Of a stretch of 24,997 bases of DNA, positions 12,796-22,482 are shown in pieces. The notes under the pieces are model-generated. The model saw only the letters and a program-made list of their open reading frames with translations, was not told the origin of the DNA and ran no database searches. The first letter of the stretch is position 1. Every line of letters starts with the position of its first letter. The stretch is from Prevotella sp. UBA2444 (GTDB taxonomy: Bacteria; Bacteroidota; Bacteroidia; Bacteroidales; Bacteroidaceae), in contig DDQK01000001.1 in NCBI GenBank assembly GCA_002342665.1, forward strand, positions 1 to 24,997. Reading direction: 5' to 3'. A program made the position numbers and the translations under genes.

Positions 12796-14982
12796 TTACG
12801 AGAAGGCTGCAGTCAGTCCTGCCATCACAATCGATACCATCGACATCAGCTTGATCAGGATGTTGAGTGACGGACCAGACGTGTCCTTGAATGGATCGCC
12901 TACGGTGTCGCCCACGATGCAGGCCTTATGGGCAAAGGAGCCCTTGCCGCCGAAGGCCCCCTCCTCGATATTCTTCTTGGCATTGTCCCAGGCACCTCCG
13001 GCATTGGCCATAAACACTGCGAGTGTGAAGCCGCCAGCCAGACCGCCCACGAGCAGACCAAGTACGCCTGCCACACCGAGGATGACACCCACGAGGATGG
13101 GGATGATGATGGCCAGAATCGAGGGGATGATCATCTCGTGCTGGGCAGCACGGGTTGAAATCTCCACGCAGCGGCCATAGTCGGGAGTACCTGTTCCCTC
13201 AAGAATACCGGCAATCTCGCGGAACTGTCGGCGTACCTCCTGCACCATCTTCTCGGCAGCACGGCCCACGGCCTCCATTGTCATTCCGCAGAAAAGGAAG
13301 GCTGCCATGGCTCCGACAAATGCTCCTACGAGCACCTTCGGGTTCATCAGGTTCACTTGGAAATAGTTCATGAAGTCGGGGATGGTGGCGTCGGTAGCAG
13401 AAATCACTTCACCGGCCACATTAGTCAACGTCTGTCCGGCGCGTGACATGGCAATTTTGATTTCCTCGATATAGGATGCTAATAGGGCGAGAGCCGTGAG
13501 GGCAGCAGAGCCGATGGCAAAGCCCTTACCTGTGGCAGCAGTGGTGTTGCCAAGTGCATCGAGGGCGTCTGTACGGTGGCGCACCTCCTCTCCCAGTTGT
13601 GACATCTCAGCATTGCCGCCAGCATTATCGGCAATGGGTCCGTAGGCGTCGGTAGCCAGTGTGATTCCCAGTGTGGAGAGCATACCTACAGCAGCGATGC
13701 CGATGCCATAGAGACCGTGAGCCAGACTCTGCGACGACATCGAAAGGTCGAAGCCATTGGCGCAGAGATAGCTGAGCATGATGGCCACACCGATGGTGAT
13801 TACGGGGATGCAGGTAGAAATCATGCCTGTGCCGATACCCTTGATGATAACGGTAGCGGCACCCGTCTGTCCTGCTTCAGAAATCTTCTGCGTCGGCTTA
13901 TATGAATGAGAGGTGTAATATTCTGTAGCCTGTCCGATGATGACGCCTGCAGCCAGTCCGCTGATGACGCTGAATGAGAGTCCAACCCAGTTCTCCATCT
14001 CCAGGAGCCGGAGAATGCCGAAGGTTGCCACGGCAATGAGCACGGCACTGACGTTGGTTCCCAGTGACAGTGAGCGGAGCAAATCCCTCATGGTGGCTCC
14101 CTCCTTGGTGCGAACGAGGAAGATGCCCAGTAGTGAGAGGAACACACCTACGGCTGCGATCAGCATGGGAGCAATGACAGCCTTGAACTGGATTTCGAGG
14201 CCAGCCACGCCAAAGGCAGCTGCACCCAGGGCGGCAGTAGAGAGCACTGAGCCGCAATAGCTCTCGTAGAGGTCGGCACCCATACCAGCCACATCACCCA
14301 CGTTGTCGCCCACGTTGTCAGCAATCGTTGCGGGGTTGCGGGGGTCATCCTCAGGGATGTCTGCCTCTACCTTACCCACAATGTCGGCACCCACGTCGGC
14401 AGCTTTCGTATAGATACCGCCGCCAACACGGGCAAAAAGCGCCTGCGTAGAAGCACCCATTCCGAAGGTAAGCATCGTGGTGGTGATTGAAATTAGTCCG
14501 TCGGAATCAAACTGGTTCAGTACGATGAACCAGATGGCGATATCAAGTAGTCCCAACCCTACCACCGTCAGGCCCATCACGGCACCTGAGCGGAAGGCAA
14601 TTTTCAGTCCTGCATCGAGGCTCTCACGAGCAGCATTGGCAGTACGGGCAGAGGCATAGGTGGCTGTCTTCATACCGAAGAATCCGGCTAGGCCGGAGAA
14701 GAAGCCGCCGGTGAGGAAAGCAAAGGGCACCCAGGGATTCTGTACGTGCAGTCCATAGGCCATGAAGGCAAAGAGGGCGCAGAGTACGACGAATACGATG
14801 GATACCACCTTGTACTGCTGTGCGAGATATGCCATGGCACCTTTGCGCACATATAGTGCAATCTCTTTCATACGGGGCGTACCTTCGTCTGCCTTCATCA
14901 TCTGAGTGAAGAAGTAGTACGCCATACCCAATGCCACGATGGATGCCACGGGCACGAGCCAGAATACTTGGGGAATAGTCAT
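12796..14982 (-). CDS. hppA: K+-dependent membrane-bound ion-pumping pyrophosphatase
   Basis: A 728-residue integral membrane protein with about 16 helices, matching membrane pyrophosphatases that couple pyrophosphate hydrolysis to Na+ and/or H+ export. The substrate loop is intact: DVGADIVGKVEADIPEDDP at about 196-214, then ADNVGDNVGDVAGMGADLYESY at about 221-242; a second acidic loop has TDAYGPIADNAGGNAEM, and a third near the end has KACIVGDTVGDPFKDTSGP. In GNTTAATGKG (478-487) the positions that are Lys and Thr in K+-independent enzymes are Ala and Gly, the K+-dependent signature. Whether it pumps Na+, H+ or both cannot be told; related Bacteroides enzymes are known to pump both. It is the second gene of a minus-strand pair, 27 bases after the acidic-tailed protein gene. 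Confidence 0.96.
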   Translation of the reverse strand: MTIPQVFWLVPVASIVALGMAYYFFTQMMKADEGTPRMKEIALYVRKGAMAYLAQQYKVVSIVFVVLCALFAFMAYGLHVQNPWVPFAFLTGGFFSGLAGFFGMKTATYASARTANAARESLDAGLKIAFRSGAVMGLTVVGLGLLDIAIWFIVLNQFDSDGLISITTTMLTFGMGASTQALFARVGGGIYTKAADVGADIVGKVEADIPEDDPRNPATIADNVGDNVGDVAGMGADLYESYCGSVLSTAALGAAAFGVAGLEIQFKAVIAPMLIAAVGVFLSLLGIFLVRTKEGATMRDLLRSLSLGTNVSAVLIAVATFGILRLLEMENWVGLSFSVISGLAAGVIIGQATEYYTSHSYKPTQKISEAGQTGAATVIIKGIGTGMISTCIPVITIGVAIMLSYLCANGFDLSMSSQSLAHGLYGIGIAAVGMLSTLGITLATDAYGPIADNAGGNAEMSQLGEEVRHRTDALDALGNTTAATGKGFAIGSAALTALALLASYIEEIKIAMSRAGQTLTNVAGEVISATDATIPDFMNYFQVNLMNPKVLVGAFVGAMAAFLFCGMTMEAVGRAAEKMVQEVRRQFREIAGILEGTGTPDYGRCVEISTRAAQHEMIIPSILAIIIPILVGVILGVAGVLGLLVGGLAGGFTLAVFMANAGGAWDNAKKNIEEGAFGGKGSFAHKACIVGDTVGDPFKDTSGPSLNILIKLMSMVSIVMAGLTAAFS

Positions 14983-15009
14983 GATTTATTTCTTTTTGTT
15001 GGTTGTGGT

Positions 15010-15834
15010 TTATTCGTCTGCGAAGTCTATTAGCTCGGCTGCTTCGTCATCGGGATCTCCTGAGCCAAGGTCCATCATCGTGGAGTAGTTGTCTTCAGTA
15101 ATCAGGTCGTCGTCTGGATCGTCCAGTTCCTGTTCCTCCTCGTCGTGGTTCTTGTAGTCGTCCTGTACTTCGAAGTCCTCATCGTCCATATCCTCGTTGT
15201 CGATATCCTCGTCATCGGCATCTTTCTTCTTCGGCTTCTCAGGCTCTGGCTTCAGCTTGGCGAAGATGGCTTCCACCCAGTTGCCCTTTGGTATCTCAAG
15301 CACTTCGAAACCGTCGTCCACCTTCTTCTCATACATGCCGCCCTTCTTGTGAAGACGGTCTTTCGGTAGCGTGGTGGTGGAGATGTCGAAACCACTGACG
15401 ATGATGTCCTGGATGGACTGTGAGAGCGAGTCCCAGCCTCCACCGAAGTTGCGTTCAAGTACTTCCAACAGCTTAGCTGCGGAAATATGGCGGATATTCT
15501 CATACGACAGGTCGGTCACTCGCAGGATTGGTTTCTTCTTCAGGGCCCAGATGGTCTTCTTCTGGTCGTCGAACTTGAGGCTTCCCACCTTGTAGCCTTT
15601 CTTTTCGTAAGCTTTCTTAACGGGGGCAGTGTCTTCCTTAACTTCTACAATTTCGAAGGCGTTGCGTATAATATCTACATAGTGACGGACGTTCTCGCGA
15701 ATATCGGCATCCTTCAGCCCTGATTCGAGCATCCGGAAGACGTCATTTTCCTGCACGTCCCACACTGAACTCTTGGTGAGTGTTTTCAACGAAGACACAA
15801 TAGTGTCGTCTGTCTGTTGTTTTGTCCTTGCCAT
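15010..15834 (-). CDS. Unknown protein with highly acidic C-terminal tail
   Basis: 274 residues, not recognised. Residues 1-205 look folded, with mixed helix and strand (SSVWDVQENDVFRMLESGL, ENVRHYVDIIRNAFEIVEV, ISAAKLLEVLERNFGGGWDSLSQSIQDII). A proline/lysine hinge (KPEPEKPKKKD) leads to about 65 residues made mostly of Asp and Glu (DDEDIDNEDMDDEDFEVQDD and on), probably disordered. No signal peptide or membrane segment, so likely cytoplasmic. Such tails in other proteins mimic nucleic acid or bind basic proteins, but nothing specific supports that here. It is co-transcribed with hppA and driven by a good housekeeping promoter. Confidence 0.85.
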   Translation of the reverse strand: MARTKQQTDDTIVSSLKTLTKSSVWDVQENDVFRMLESGLKDADIRENVRHYVDIIRNAFEIVEVKEDTAPVKKAYEKKGYKVGSLKFDDQKKTIWALKKKPILRVTDLSYENIRHISAAKLLEVLERNFGGGWDSLSQSIQDIIVSGFDISTTTLPKDRLHKKGGMYEKKVDDGFEVLEIPKGNWVEAIFAKLKPEPEKPKKKDADDEDIDNEDMDDEDFEVQDDYKNHDEEEQELDDPDDDLITEDNYSTMMDLGSGDPDDEAAELIDFADE

Positions 15835-15861
15835 AATTTTCTATATTACTACATTTTTCTG

Positions 15862-15892
15862 CAAATGTACCTACTTTATTTATTTCTCACAA
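15862..15892 (-). promoter_or_regulatory. Housekeeping promoter of the 15834-12796 operon
   Basis: On the minus strand TTG (15892-15890) and TACATTTG (15869-15862) are separated by 20 bases. The -7 element ends 27 bases before the start codon. Confidence 0.6.
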
Positions 15893-15909
15893 GTTTTTTG
15901 CCGTTTTTT

Positions 15910-15940
15910 TTTGTTCTTTTCGCATTTTAGTGTAACTTTG
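15910..15940 (+). promoter_or_regulatory. Housekeeping promoter of rarA
   Basis: TTTG at 15910-15913, 19 bases, TAACTTTG at 15933-15940. Only 10 bases separate the -7 element from the rarA ATG, which predicts a nearly leaderless mRNA. Confidence 0.7.
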
Positions 15941-15950
15941 CGCCCAAAAT

Positions 15951-17216
15951 ATGGCTCAACCACTGGCAGAAAGACTACGACCTCGCACGCTCGACGACTA
16001 TATCGGGCAGCAGCATCTGGTAGGCGAGGGGGCCGTCCTGCGTAAGATGATTGATGCAGGGCGCATATCTTCTTTTATCCTCTGGGGACCCCCAGGAGTG
16101 GGCAAGACTACGTTGGCCCAGATTATCGCCCACAGGCTGGAGACTCCTTTCTATACGCTTTCGGCTGTGACAAGTGGTGTGAAGGAGGTACGCGAGGTAA
16201 TAGAGAAGGCGCAGAAGGGCCGTTTCTTCAATGAGGCATCGCCCATTCTGTTTATCGATGAGATACACCGTTTCTCCAAGTCGCAGCAGGACTCGCTCTT
16301 GGGGGCGGTTGAGAAAGGGGTTGTGACGTTGATTGGCGCTACGACGGAGAACCCTTCCTTCGAGGTGATACGTCCGCTGCTAAGCCGTTGTCAGCTCTAT
16401 GTCCTCAAGTCGCTCGAAAAGGACGACCTGCTAAAATTGCTCGACAGAGCTATTACGCAGGACGCTATACTGAAGGAGAAGAATATACAACTGAAAGAAA
16501 CGGGAGCACTATTAAGGTTTAGTGGAGGCGATGCGCGTAAACTGCTTAATATACTGGAGCTTGTGGTAGAAAGTGGTGATACGGTCATTACCGATGAAAT
16601 CGTCAATCTGAGGCTTCAGCAAAATCCATTGGCCTATGATAAGGATGGCGAGATGCACTATGATATCATCTCGGCTTTCATCAAGTCGATACGTGGCAGC
16701 GATCCTGATGCAGCCCTGTATTGGCTGGCTCGGATGATAGAGGGCGGTGAGGACCCAAAGTTCATTGCCCGTCGACTGGTGATCTCTGCTTCAGAGGATA
16801 TCGGTCTGGCCAATCCCAATGCATTGCTGCTGGCCAATGCGGCCTTCGATGCGGTCAACAAGATAGGGTGGCCGGAAGGACGTATCCCATTGGCAGAAGC
16901 GACTGTCTATCTGGCTACCTCACCGAAAAGCAACTCGGCCTATCTTGGCATCGATGCCGCTCTGGAATTGGTGCGCCGTACGGGGAACCAGCCAGTACCG
17001 CTGCCCATCCGTAATGCACCTACCCAGTTGATGAAGGATTTGGGGTATCATGACGGCTACAAATATCCTCATGACTATCCCGGTCATTTCACAGAGCAGC
17101 AATATCTCCCTGACAGTCTTGTTGGTGAGCGTCTATGGCATGGGCAGCACTCGCCTGCAGAGGAAAAGCTGGTGGAGCGGATGATTAACTATTGGGGGGA
17201 AAGATATAAGAAATGA
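15951..17216 (+). CDS. rarA: Replication-associated recombination protein A (AAA+ ATPase)
   Basis: A 421-residue AAA+ ATPase of the RarA/MgsA/WRNIP1 family, which acts at stalled replication forks with SSB. Walker A GPPGVGKT is at 46-53, Walker B LFIDEIHRF at about 100-108, and sensor 1 is in GATTENPSFEV. The typical N-terminus MAQPLAERLRPRTLDDYIGQ fixes the start. The C-terminal half has the family's tetramerisation region (MIEGGEDPKFIARRLVISASEDIG, DLGYHDGYKYPHDYPGHF). Six bases separate it from the channel gene downstream. Confidence 0.96.
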   Translation: MAQPLAERLRPRTLDDYIGQQHLVGEGAVLRKMIDAGRISSFILWGPPGVGKTTLAQIIAHRLETPFYTLSAVTSGVKEVREVIEKAQKGRFFNEASPILFIDEIHRFSKSQQDSLLGAVEKGVVTLIGATTENPSFEVIRPLLSRCQLYVLKSLEKDDLLKLLDRAITQDAILKEKNIQLKETGALLRFSGGDARKLLNILELVVESGDTVITDEIVNLRLQQNPLAYDKDGEMHYDIISAFIKSIRGSDPDAALYWLARMIEGGEDPKFIARRLVISASEDIGLANPNALLLANAAFDAVNKIGWPEGRIPLAEATVYLATSPKSNSAYLGIDAALELVRRTGNQPVPLPIRNAPTQLMKDLGYHDGYKYPHDYPGHFTEQQYLPDSLVGERLWHGQHSPAEEKLVERMINYWGERYKK

Positions 17217-17222
17217 ATTGTT

Positions 17223-17846
17223 GTGGAACAGGATATCATTTATAAAATCATAGAACTTCTGGGTACGTTTGCCTTTGCCATATCTGGCATCCGGCATGCT
17301 GCTGCAAAGCATTTCGACTGGTTTGGCGGCTATGTGTGTGGTATTGCCGTTGCCATTGGTGGTGGTACCATACGCGATGTGATGCTCTCTACTACCCCCT
17401 TCTGGATGACCACACCTCTCTACCTGATCTGTACGGCTTTTGCTCTGCTGACGGTGGCTTTCTTCGGCAAGTGGATGGAGCCGCTGAAGAATGCGTGGTT
17501 TGTATTCGACACCCTGGGACTGGCTCTCTTCACCATTGCCGGCATTCAGAAGAGCCTGGTGTTCGGCCAACCTTTCTGGGTAGCCATCATCATGGGATGT
17601 ATCACTGGTTCGGCGGGTGGTGTCATACGTGATGTGCTGCTCAACAACGAACCTGTCATCTTTCACCGCGAGATTTATGCGATGGCATGTGTCTTAGGTG
17701 GAATGGCTTACTGGGGATTGGCGACGATGGGCGTCTCTGTCGAACTGAATGTGGTCATCAGTTTCTTGCTTATCTGCCTGACAAGGTTCTTGGCTGTCAG
17801 ATACCACATCTCACTGCCTGTATTAAACGAAAACGAGGGAGCCTGA
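17223..17846 (+). CDS. TRIC-type cation channel family protein (UPF0126/YicG-like)
   Basis: A 207-residue inner-membrane protein with about seven helices built as an internal duplication: the first half has AISGIRHAAAKHFDWFGGYVCG and IGGGTIRDVML, the second has FTIAGIQKSLVF and GSAGGVIRDVLLNNE. The repeated GG-IRDV motif marks the bacterial TRIC family, trimeric channels for K+ and other monovalent cations. The start is GTG at 17223; no in-frame ATG or TTG lies between it and the rarA stop. Probably in an operon with rarA. Physiological ion and role are unknown. Confidence 0.9.
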   Translation: MEQDIIYKIIELLGTFAFAISGIRHAAAKHFDWFGGYVCGIAVAIGGGTIRDVMLSTTPFWMTTPLYLICTAFALLTVAFFGKWMEPLKNAWFVFDTLGLALFTIAGIQKSLVFGQPFWVAIIMGCITGSAGGVIRDVLLNNEPVIFHREIYAMACVLGGMAYWGLATMGVSVELNVVISFLLICLTRFLAVRYHISLPVLNENEGA

Positions 17847-17861
17847 CTGACTCCCTCGTTT
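17831..17861 (+). terminator. Bidirectional terminator between TRIC gene and rho
   Basis: AAACGAGGGAG and CTCCCTCGTTT pair perfectly over 11 bp with a 9-base loop. The left arm overlaps the last codons of the TRIC-type gene. It lies between convergent genes. Confidence 0.85.
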
Positions 17862-17881
17862 GCTATATTGCTGAGTTGACT

Positions 17882-19888
17882 TTATCCGTTCATCGACATG
17901 AGGAATTCCTCGTTGTCGTGTGTCTGGACCAGTCGGTCGCGGATGGTGTTCATGGCTTCGATGGGGTTCATCTCGGCGATGTACTTGCGCATAATCCACA
18001 TACGGTTGAGTGTGGTTTCGTCGTGTAACAGGTCGTCGCGGCGTGTTGACGACTGTACCAAGTCGATGGCAGGGAAGATACGCTTGTTCGACAGTGAGCG
18101 GTTGAGCTGGATTTCAGAGTTACCGGTTCCCTTGAATTCCTCGAAGATCACCTCGTCCATCTTCGAACCCGTATCCACGAGGGCTGTGGCGATGATGGTC
18201 AGCGATCCGCCGCCTTCTATGTTACGAGCGGCACCGAAGAAGCGCTTGGGCTTCTGCAGGGCGTTAGCGTCGACACCACCGGTGAGCACCTTGCCTGAAG
18301 CGGGAGCTGTTGTGTTGTAGGCGCGGGCCAGACGAGTGATGGAGTCAAGGAATATGACCACATCGTGTCCGCACTCCACCATTCGTTTTGCCTTCTCAAG
18401 TACAATGCCGGCAATCTTCACGTGACGGTCAGCGGGCTCGTCAAACGTAGAGGCGATAACTTCCGCATCAACGGTGCGCGCCATATCTGTTACCTCCTCT
18501 GGACGCTCGTCAATGAGCAGCATCATGATATAGGCTTCCGGGTGGTTGGCTGCTATGGCGTTGGCAATGTCCTTCATCAGGATCGTTTTACCAGTCTTGG
18601 GTTGAGCCACGATGAGTGCACGCTGACCTTTTCCGATGGGCGAGAAGAGGTCTACGATGCGGACGCTGGGATTGGTCGTAGCCTTGTCTCCGCAGAGGGT
18701 GAACTTCTCATCGGGGAAGAGGGGGGTGAGATGCTCAAAGGCAATGCGGTCGCGTACTTCGGCAGGGTTACGGCCGTTGATAGTCTTTACGTCTGAGAGT
18801 GCGAAGTACTTCTCGTTCTCGTATGGAGGACGGATAGTGCAGTCTACCACGTCGCCAGTCTTCAGGCCGAAGTTCTTGATCTGTGCAGGCGATACGTAGA
18901 TGTCGTCGGGTGAGGAGAGATAGTTGTAGTCGCTGGAGCGGATGAATCCATAGCCGTCGGTGAGTATTTCCAGCACACCATTGCCAGTGATGACGTCCTT
19001 GAAGTCGTACTTCTGGCGGTGGTTTTCGGCAGGGGCACTGAAACTCTGCTCCTCCGGATACTGCTGAGTGTTGACAGGACGGTCGAACATATCGAGGGTG
19101 GGGATAGCACCCTGATCCTCGATGGGAATATCGAGCATGGTGATGAAGTCGGTGCCGTCGCCGGGGTCACCTTTCCATACGCCGTCCTCATCCATTTCGT
19201 CGTCTTCCATCACCTTTTCGTTCTCGTGGGTGCGCTCCATCTTCTGCTTCAGTTGTTCTATCAGATCTGACTGATCCTCACCATCGCCGTCAAAGTCGCC
19301 AGTAGCGTAGCTCTGTTCGGGGATGAAATCCTGACCTGCATCGAAGGCTGCCTCAGGCACATCGTCACTGATGCTTTCTGCAACGGGAGCCTCAGTATTG
19401 GTTTCGGTTTCTTCTGCAGCTTTTACTTCTTCGTTAGCATCCGTGGTTTCATTAGCCTTTGCAGCTTCTTCAACCTTTGCGGCTTCCTCAGCAGCTGCAG
19501 CCTCGGCTGCAAGTTCGGCTTTCGACTTGCGGCCGCGCTTCTTGGGCTTGACCTCTGGCTCTGCAGACATCTCTTCTGAATCTGTTGGAGCGACGGGCAT
19601 ATCACTGAATAGAGACGGGGTTTCAACGGGCTTGCGGTTGTTCTTCACGTCGAAATTCTCGCCCTCATTCCCCTTGACGGAATATACTCTGCTAGTATCT
19701 TTCTTCTGAATTCGGGTGCGCTTACGCTTTGGAGCCTCGCTGGTGGCGGCACTTTCTGCAGCCTTGTCGAGGATGGCGTAAACTACCGTCTCTAAGGGAT
19801 CGTCCTGAGAGACTTTGACACCTAACTCATTCGCAATCCCCATCAGGTCGGGAATTGCCATTGACTCTAATTCTTCTTTGGTATACAT
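17882..19888 (-). CDS. rho: Transcription termination factor Rho with long disordered insertion
   Basis: 668 residues against about 420 in E. coli. A Rho N-terminal helical domain (residues 1-40, [22 protein letters not shown]) is followed by about 245 residues of low complexity rich in Ala, Glu, Asp and Lys ([20 protein letters not shown]), then the RNA-binding cold-shock domain (about 295-365, [21 protein letters not shown]) and the RecA-like motor. Walker A is in [12 protein letters not shown], Walker B in [17 protein letters not shown]; the Q and R loop region ([28 protein letters not shown]) is intact. The ATG at 19888 gives the canonical start; ATG 19900 adds four residues. Its -7 element is about 100 bases upstream, leaving a leader long enough for autoregulation. 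A basic KKRGRKSK patch lies in the insertion. Confidence 0.97.
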   Translation of the reverse strand: MYTKEELESMAIPDLMGIANELGVKVSQDDPLETVVYAILDKAAESAATSEAPKRKRTRIQKKDTSRVYSVKGNEGENFDVKNNRKPVETPSLFSDMPVAPTDSEEMSAEPEVKPKKRGRKSKAELAAEAAAAEEAAKVEEAAKANETTDANEEVKAAEETETNTEAPVAESISDDVPEAAFDAGQDFIPEQSYATGDFDGDGEDQSDLIEQLKQKMERTHENEKVMEDDEMDEDGVWKGDPGDGTDFITMLDIPIEDQGAIPTLDMFDRPVNTQQYPEEQSFSAPAENHRQKYDFKDVITGNGVLEILTDGYGFIRSSDYNYLSSPDDIYVSPAQIKNFGLKTGDVVDCTIRPPYENEKYFALSDVKTINGRNPAEVRDRIAFEHLTPLFPDEKFTLCGDKATTNPSVRIVDLFSPIGKGQRALIVAQPKTGKTILMKDIANAIAANHPEAYIMMLLIDERPEEVTDMARTVDAEVIASTFDEPADRHVKIAGIVLEKAKRMVECGHDVVIFLDSITRLARAYNTTAPASGKVLTGGVDANALQKPKRFFGAARNIEGGGSLTIIATALVDTGSKMDEVIFEEFKGTGNSEIQLNRSLSNKRIFPAIDLVQSSTRRDDLLHDETTLNRMWIMRKYIAEMNPIEAMNTIRDRLVQTHDNEEFLMSMNG

Positions 19889-19984
19889 ACTATTATACAT
19901 TAAGCAGTGTTTAATAACTGCGCTCTTTTTGAAATTTGTGGTAAAAATGCTTCCCGAACGGAAGCACGTTTTAGAAAATCGATG

Positions 19985-20016
19985 CAAAGGTACACATTAT
20001 TTCCCTAACTACCAAA
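19985..20016 (-). promoter_or_regulatory. Housekeeping promoter of rho
   Basis: On the minus strand TTTG (20016-20013) and TACCTTTG (19992-19985) are separated by 20 bases, giving a leader of roughly 90 bases before the rho ATG. Confidence 0.7.
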
Positions 20017-20035
20017 TTTTTCCCATTTTTTTTCG

Positions 20036-20043
20036 TACCTTTG
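20036..20043 (+). promoter_or_regulatory. Probable -7 element of the engB operon
   Basis: TACCTTTG lies 20 bases before the engB ATG. No clear -33 TTTG is seen. It would drive the six-gene operon ending at 24878. Confidence 0.55.
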
Positions 20044-20063
20044 TCGCCAAATTCAGAATAAAT

Positions 20064-20666
20064 ATGGAAATAAAGAAAGCAGAATTCACCATTAGTGCAC
20101 CTATGGTGTCGATGTGTCCTAAGGATACCAAGCCTGAATATGCGTTTATCGGACGTTCCAATGTCGGTAAGTCTAGTCTGATCAACATGCTTACTAACAA
20201 CAAACGGTTGGCTAAGACGTCGGCTACACCAGGCAAGACACTGCTCATCAACCACTTTATCATCAACAACGAGTGGTATCTGGTTGACCTGCCGGGCTAT
20301 GGCTTTGCCAAGCGCTCAAAGAAGGAAATTGCCAAACTCGAGCAGATGATTGAAGGCTACATCTTGCAGCGCGAGCAGCTGATCAACGTGTTTGTATTGG
20401 TCGATGTACGTCTGGAGCCGCAGAAGATTGACTTGGAGTTCATCGAGTGGCTGGGTACTTCGAGCATACCCTTTTCTATTGTTTTTACGAAGGCAGACAA
20501 ACTCTCTGCGGGCAAGGTGGCTCAGAATGTGGCGCAGTACAAGAAGGTTCTCATGGAGACATGGGAGGAATTGCCACCAATGTTTGTCACCTCATCCGAA
20601 AACAAACAGGGACGCGATGAAGTGCTCGATTATATTGAGCAGATTAATAAGAATCTGAAAGCTTAA
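20064..20666 (+). CDS. engB: Ribosome biogenesis GTPase EngB (YihA/YsxC)
   Basis: A 200-residue GTPase of the TrmE-Era-like class needed for large-subunit assembly. G1 is GRSNVGKSS (residues 30-38), G2 around SATPGKT, G3 [13 protein letters not shown]4 TKADK and G5 VTSSEN. The start at 20064 gives the family N-terminus ([12 protein letters not shown]); upstream in-frame codons cross the promoter. First gene of the operon. Confidence 0.96.
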   Translation: MEIKKAEFTISAPMVSMCPKDTKPEYAFIGRSNVGKSSLINMLTNNKRLAKTSATPGKTLLINHFIINNEWYLVDLPGYGFAKRSKKEIAKLEQMIEGYILQREQLINVFVLVDVRLEPQKIDLEFIEWLGTSSIPFSIVFTKADKLSAGKVAQNVAQYKKVLMETWEELPPMFVTSSENKQGRDEVLDYIEQINKNLKA

Positions 20667-20677
20667 TAATTAATAAG

Positions 20678-22465
20678 GTGGCTAAGGAGAATCCATATTT
20701 AGATGTACAGAACCTGACGAAGTCGTTCGGTTCACTTGTGCTTTTCCAGAACATCAGCTTCTCCATCGCAGAAGGACAGAAGGTGGGACTGATTGCCAAG
20801 AATGGCACAGGCAAGTCGACCCTGCTCTCCGTACTCTCTGGCAAGGATGGTTACGACTCGGGCAGCATCGTCTTCCGGCGTGATATCAAGGTGGGCATGC
20901 TCGAACAGTCGCCGGTGTTCGACCCTGGGGAAAGTGTGCTCGATGCGTGCTTTAATCACCAAAACGATGAAGAAAAGGTGTTGCGCGCTAAACAAGTACT
21001 CACCCAACTGAAGATTCGTGATCTCAACCAGCCTATGGGCCAACTCTCTGGAGGACAGCAGAAACGAGTGGCGCTGGCCAACGTGCTGCTCACAGAGCCA
21101 GATCTGTTGATACTCGACGAGCCCACCAATCATCTCGACCTCGAAATGATAGAGTGGCTCGAAGGCTACCTCGGCAGAGGACGCAAGACGCTGCTGATGG
21201 TTACCCACGACCGTTTTTTCCTTGACCGTGTCTGTTCTGTCATCCTTGAACTCGATGATCAGACTATCTACACCTATCGTGGTAACTATTCTTACTATCT
21301 GGAAAAACGGCAGGAGCGTATTGACAACCGTAGGGCAGAAATAGCACGTGCCAACAATCTCTATCGTACGGAATTGGAGTGGATGCGCCGCATGCCGCAA
21401 GCCCGAGGACATAAGGCCCGCTATCGCGAGGAGGCGTTCTACGATCTGGAGCGTATTGCCAAACAGCGTATCGAGGAGAGACAGATTCGTCTGAAGGCAA
21501 GCAATGTCTATATAGGTTCCAAGATTTTCGAGTGCCAGTATGTGTCCAAACGATTCGGCGACTTGGTTATTATGAAGGACTTCTATTACAATTTCTCGCG
21601 TTTCGAGAAAATGGGCATTGTGGGCAACAATGGCACTGGGAAGTCAACCTTCCTTCGGATGCTCCTTGGACAGACTCCACCCGACGAGGGACGCTTTGAT
21701 ATTGGCGACACCGTGCGGTTTGGCTATTTCTCACAAGAGGGTTTGCAGTTCGATGAGCAACAGAAGGTCATCGATGTAGTACGCGATATCGCAGAATATA
21801 TAGATTTGGGGAGTGGGCGACACCTCACTGCCTCGCAATTCTTACAACATTTCCTCTTCACCCCTGAACAGCAGCACAATTACGTCTACAAACTCAGTGG
21901 TGGTGAACGCCGCAAGCTATACCTCTGTACTGTGCTGATGAGGAATCCCAACTTTCTGGTACTTGACGAGCCCACCAACGACCTTGACATCGTAACCCTA
22001 CAGATACTTGAGGAATATCTGCAGGACTTTCCTGGCTGTGTCATCGTGGTCTCCCACGATCGTTATTTTATGGATAAGGTAGTCGATCATCTGCTGGTGT
22101 TCAAGGGAGACGGCATCATCAAGGATTTTCCAGGCAACTATACCCAGTATCGGGAATGGCAGTCGTTGCAACCGCGTGAGTCGTCGGCAACTGCACCTAA
22201 GGAGCAGAAAGTTCAGCAGTCACCGAAATCAGGGGTGTCACCCTCACGTCGCAAGATGACATACAAGGAGAAGACAGAGTTTGAACGCCTGGAACGCGAG
22301 ATTGCCGCACTCGAACAAGAGCAGCATCAGCTAGAAGAAGCCCTTTGCAGTGGTACTCTCTCCATCGACCAACTAACGGAAATGAGCAAGCGCCTACCTC
22401 TGCTAAAAGATGAACTCGATGAGAAATCCCTCCGTTGGCTGGAACTTTCGGAGATAGAAAACTGA
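20678..22465 (+). CDS. ABC-F family ATPase, Uup type
   Basis: 595 residues with two ATP-binding cassettes and no membrane segment, as in ABC-F ribosome-associated proteins. Cassette 1 has Walker [10 protein letters not shown] (about 40-48), signature [12 protein letters not shown] and Walker [13 protein letters not shown]. Cassette 2 has [20 protein letters not shown] and [12 protein letters not shown]. An interdomain linker rich in Arg and Glu ([21 protein letters not shown]) matches the family's P-site tRNA interaction motif region. The C-terminal 80 residues form a charged coiled coil ([20 protein letters not shown]), the hallmark of Uup. It starts at GTG 20678, 11 bases after engB. Confidence 0.92.
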   Translation: MAKENPYLDVQNLTKSFGSLVLFQNISFSIAEGQKVGLIAKNGTGKSTLLSVLSGKDGYDSGSIVFRRDIKVGMLEQSPVFDPGESVLDACFNHQNDEEKVLRAKQVLTQLKIRDLNQPMGQLSGGQQKRVALANVLLTEPDLLILDEPTNHLDLEMIEWLEGYLGRGRKTLLMVTHDRFFLDRVCSVILELDDQTIYTYRGNYSYYLEKRQERIDNRRAEIARANNLYRTELEWMRRMPQARGHKARYREEAFYDLERIAKQRIEERQIRLKASNVYIGSKIFECQYVSKRFGDLVIMKDFYYNFSRFEKMGIVGNNGTGKSTFLRMLLGQTPPDEGRFDIGDTVRFGYFSQEGLQFDEQQKVIDVVRDIAEYIDLGSGRHLTASQFLQHFLFTPEQQHNYVYKLSGGERRKLYLCTVLMRNPNFLVLDEPTNDLDIVTLQILEEYLQDFPGCVIVVSHDRYFMDKVVDHLLVFKGDGIIKDFPGNYTQYREWQSLQPRESSATAPKEQKVQQSPKSGVSPSRRKMTYKEKTEFERLEREIAALEQEQHQLEEALCSGTLSIDQLTEMSKRLPLLKDELDEKSLRWLELSEIEN

Positions 22466-22482
22466 CTATTGAATATAGAGTG

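Noticed and set aside
18838..18846. Another TGCAGTC inside rho (and a similar GCAGTC near 12810)
   Set aside because: No GGACTWTATAARTAGA block follows at 15 bases, and both lie within coding sequence.
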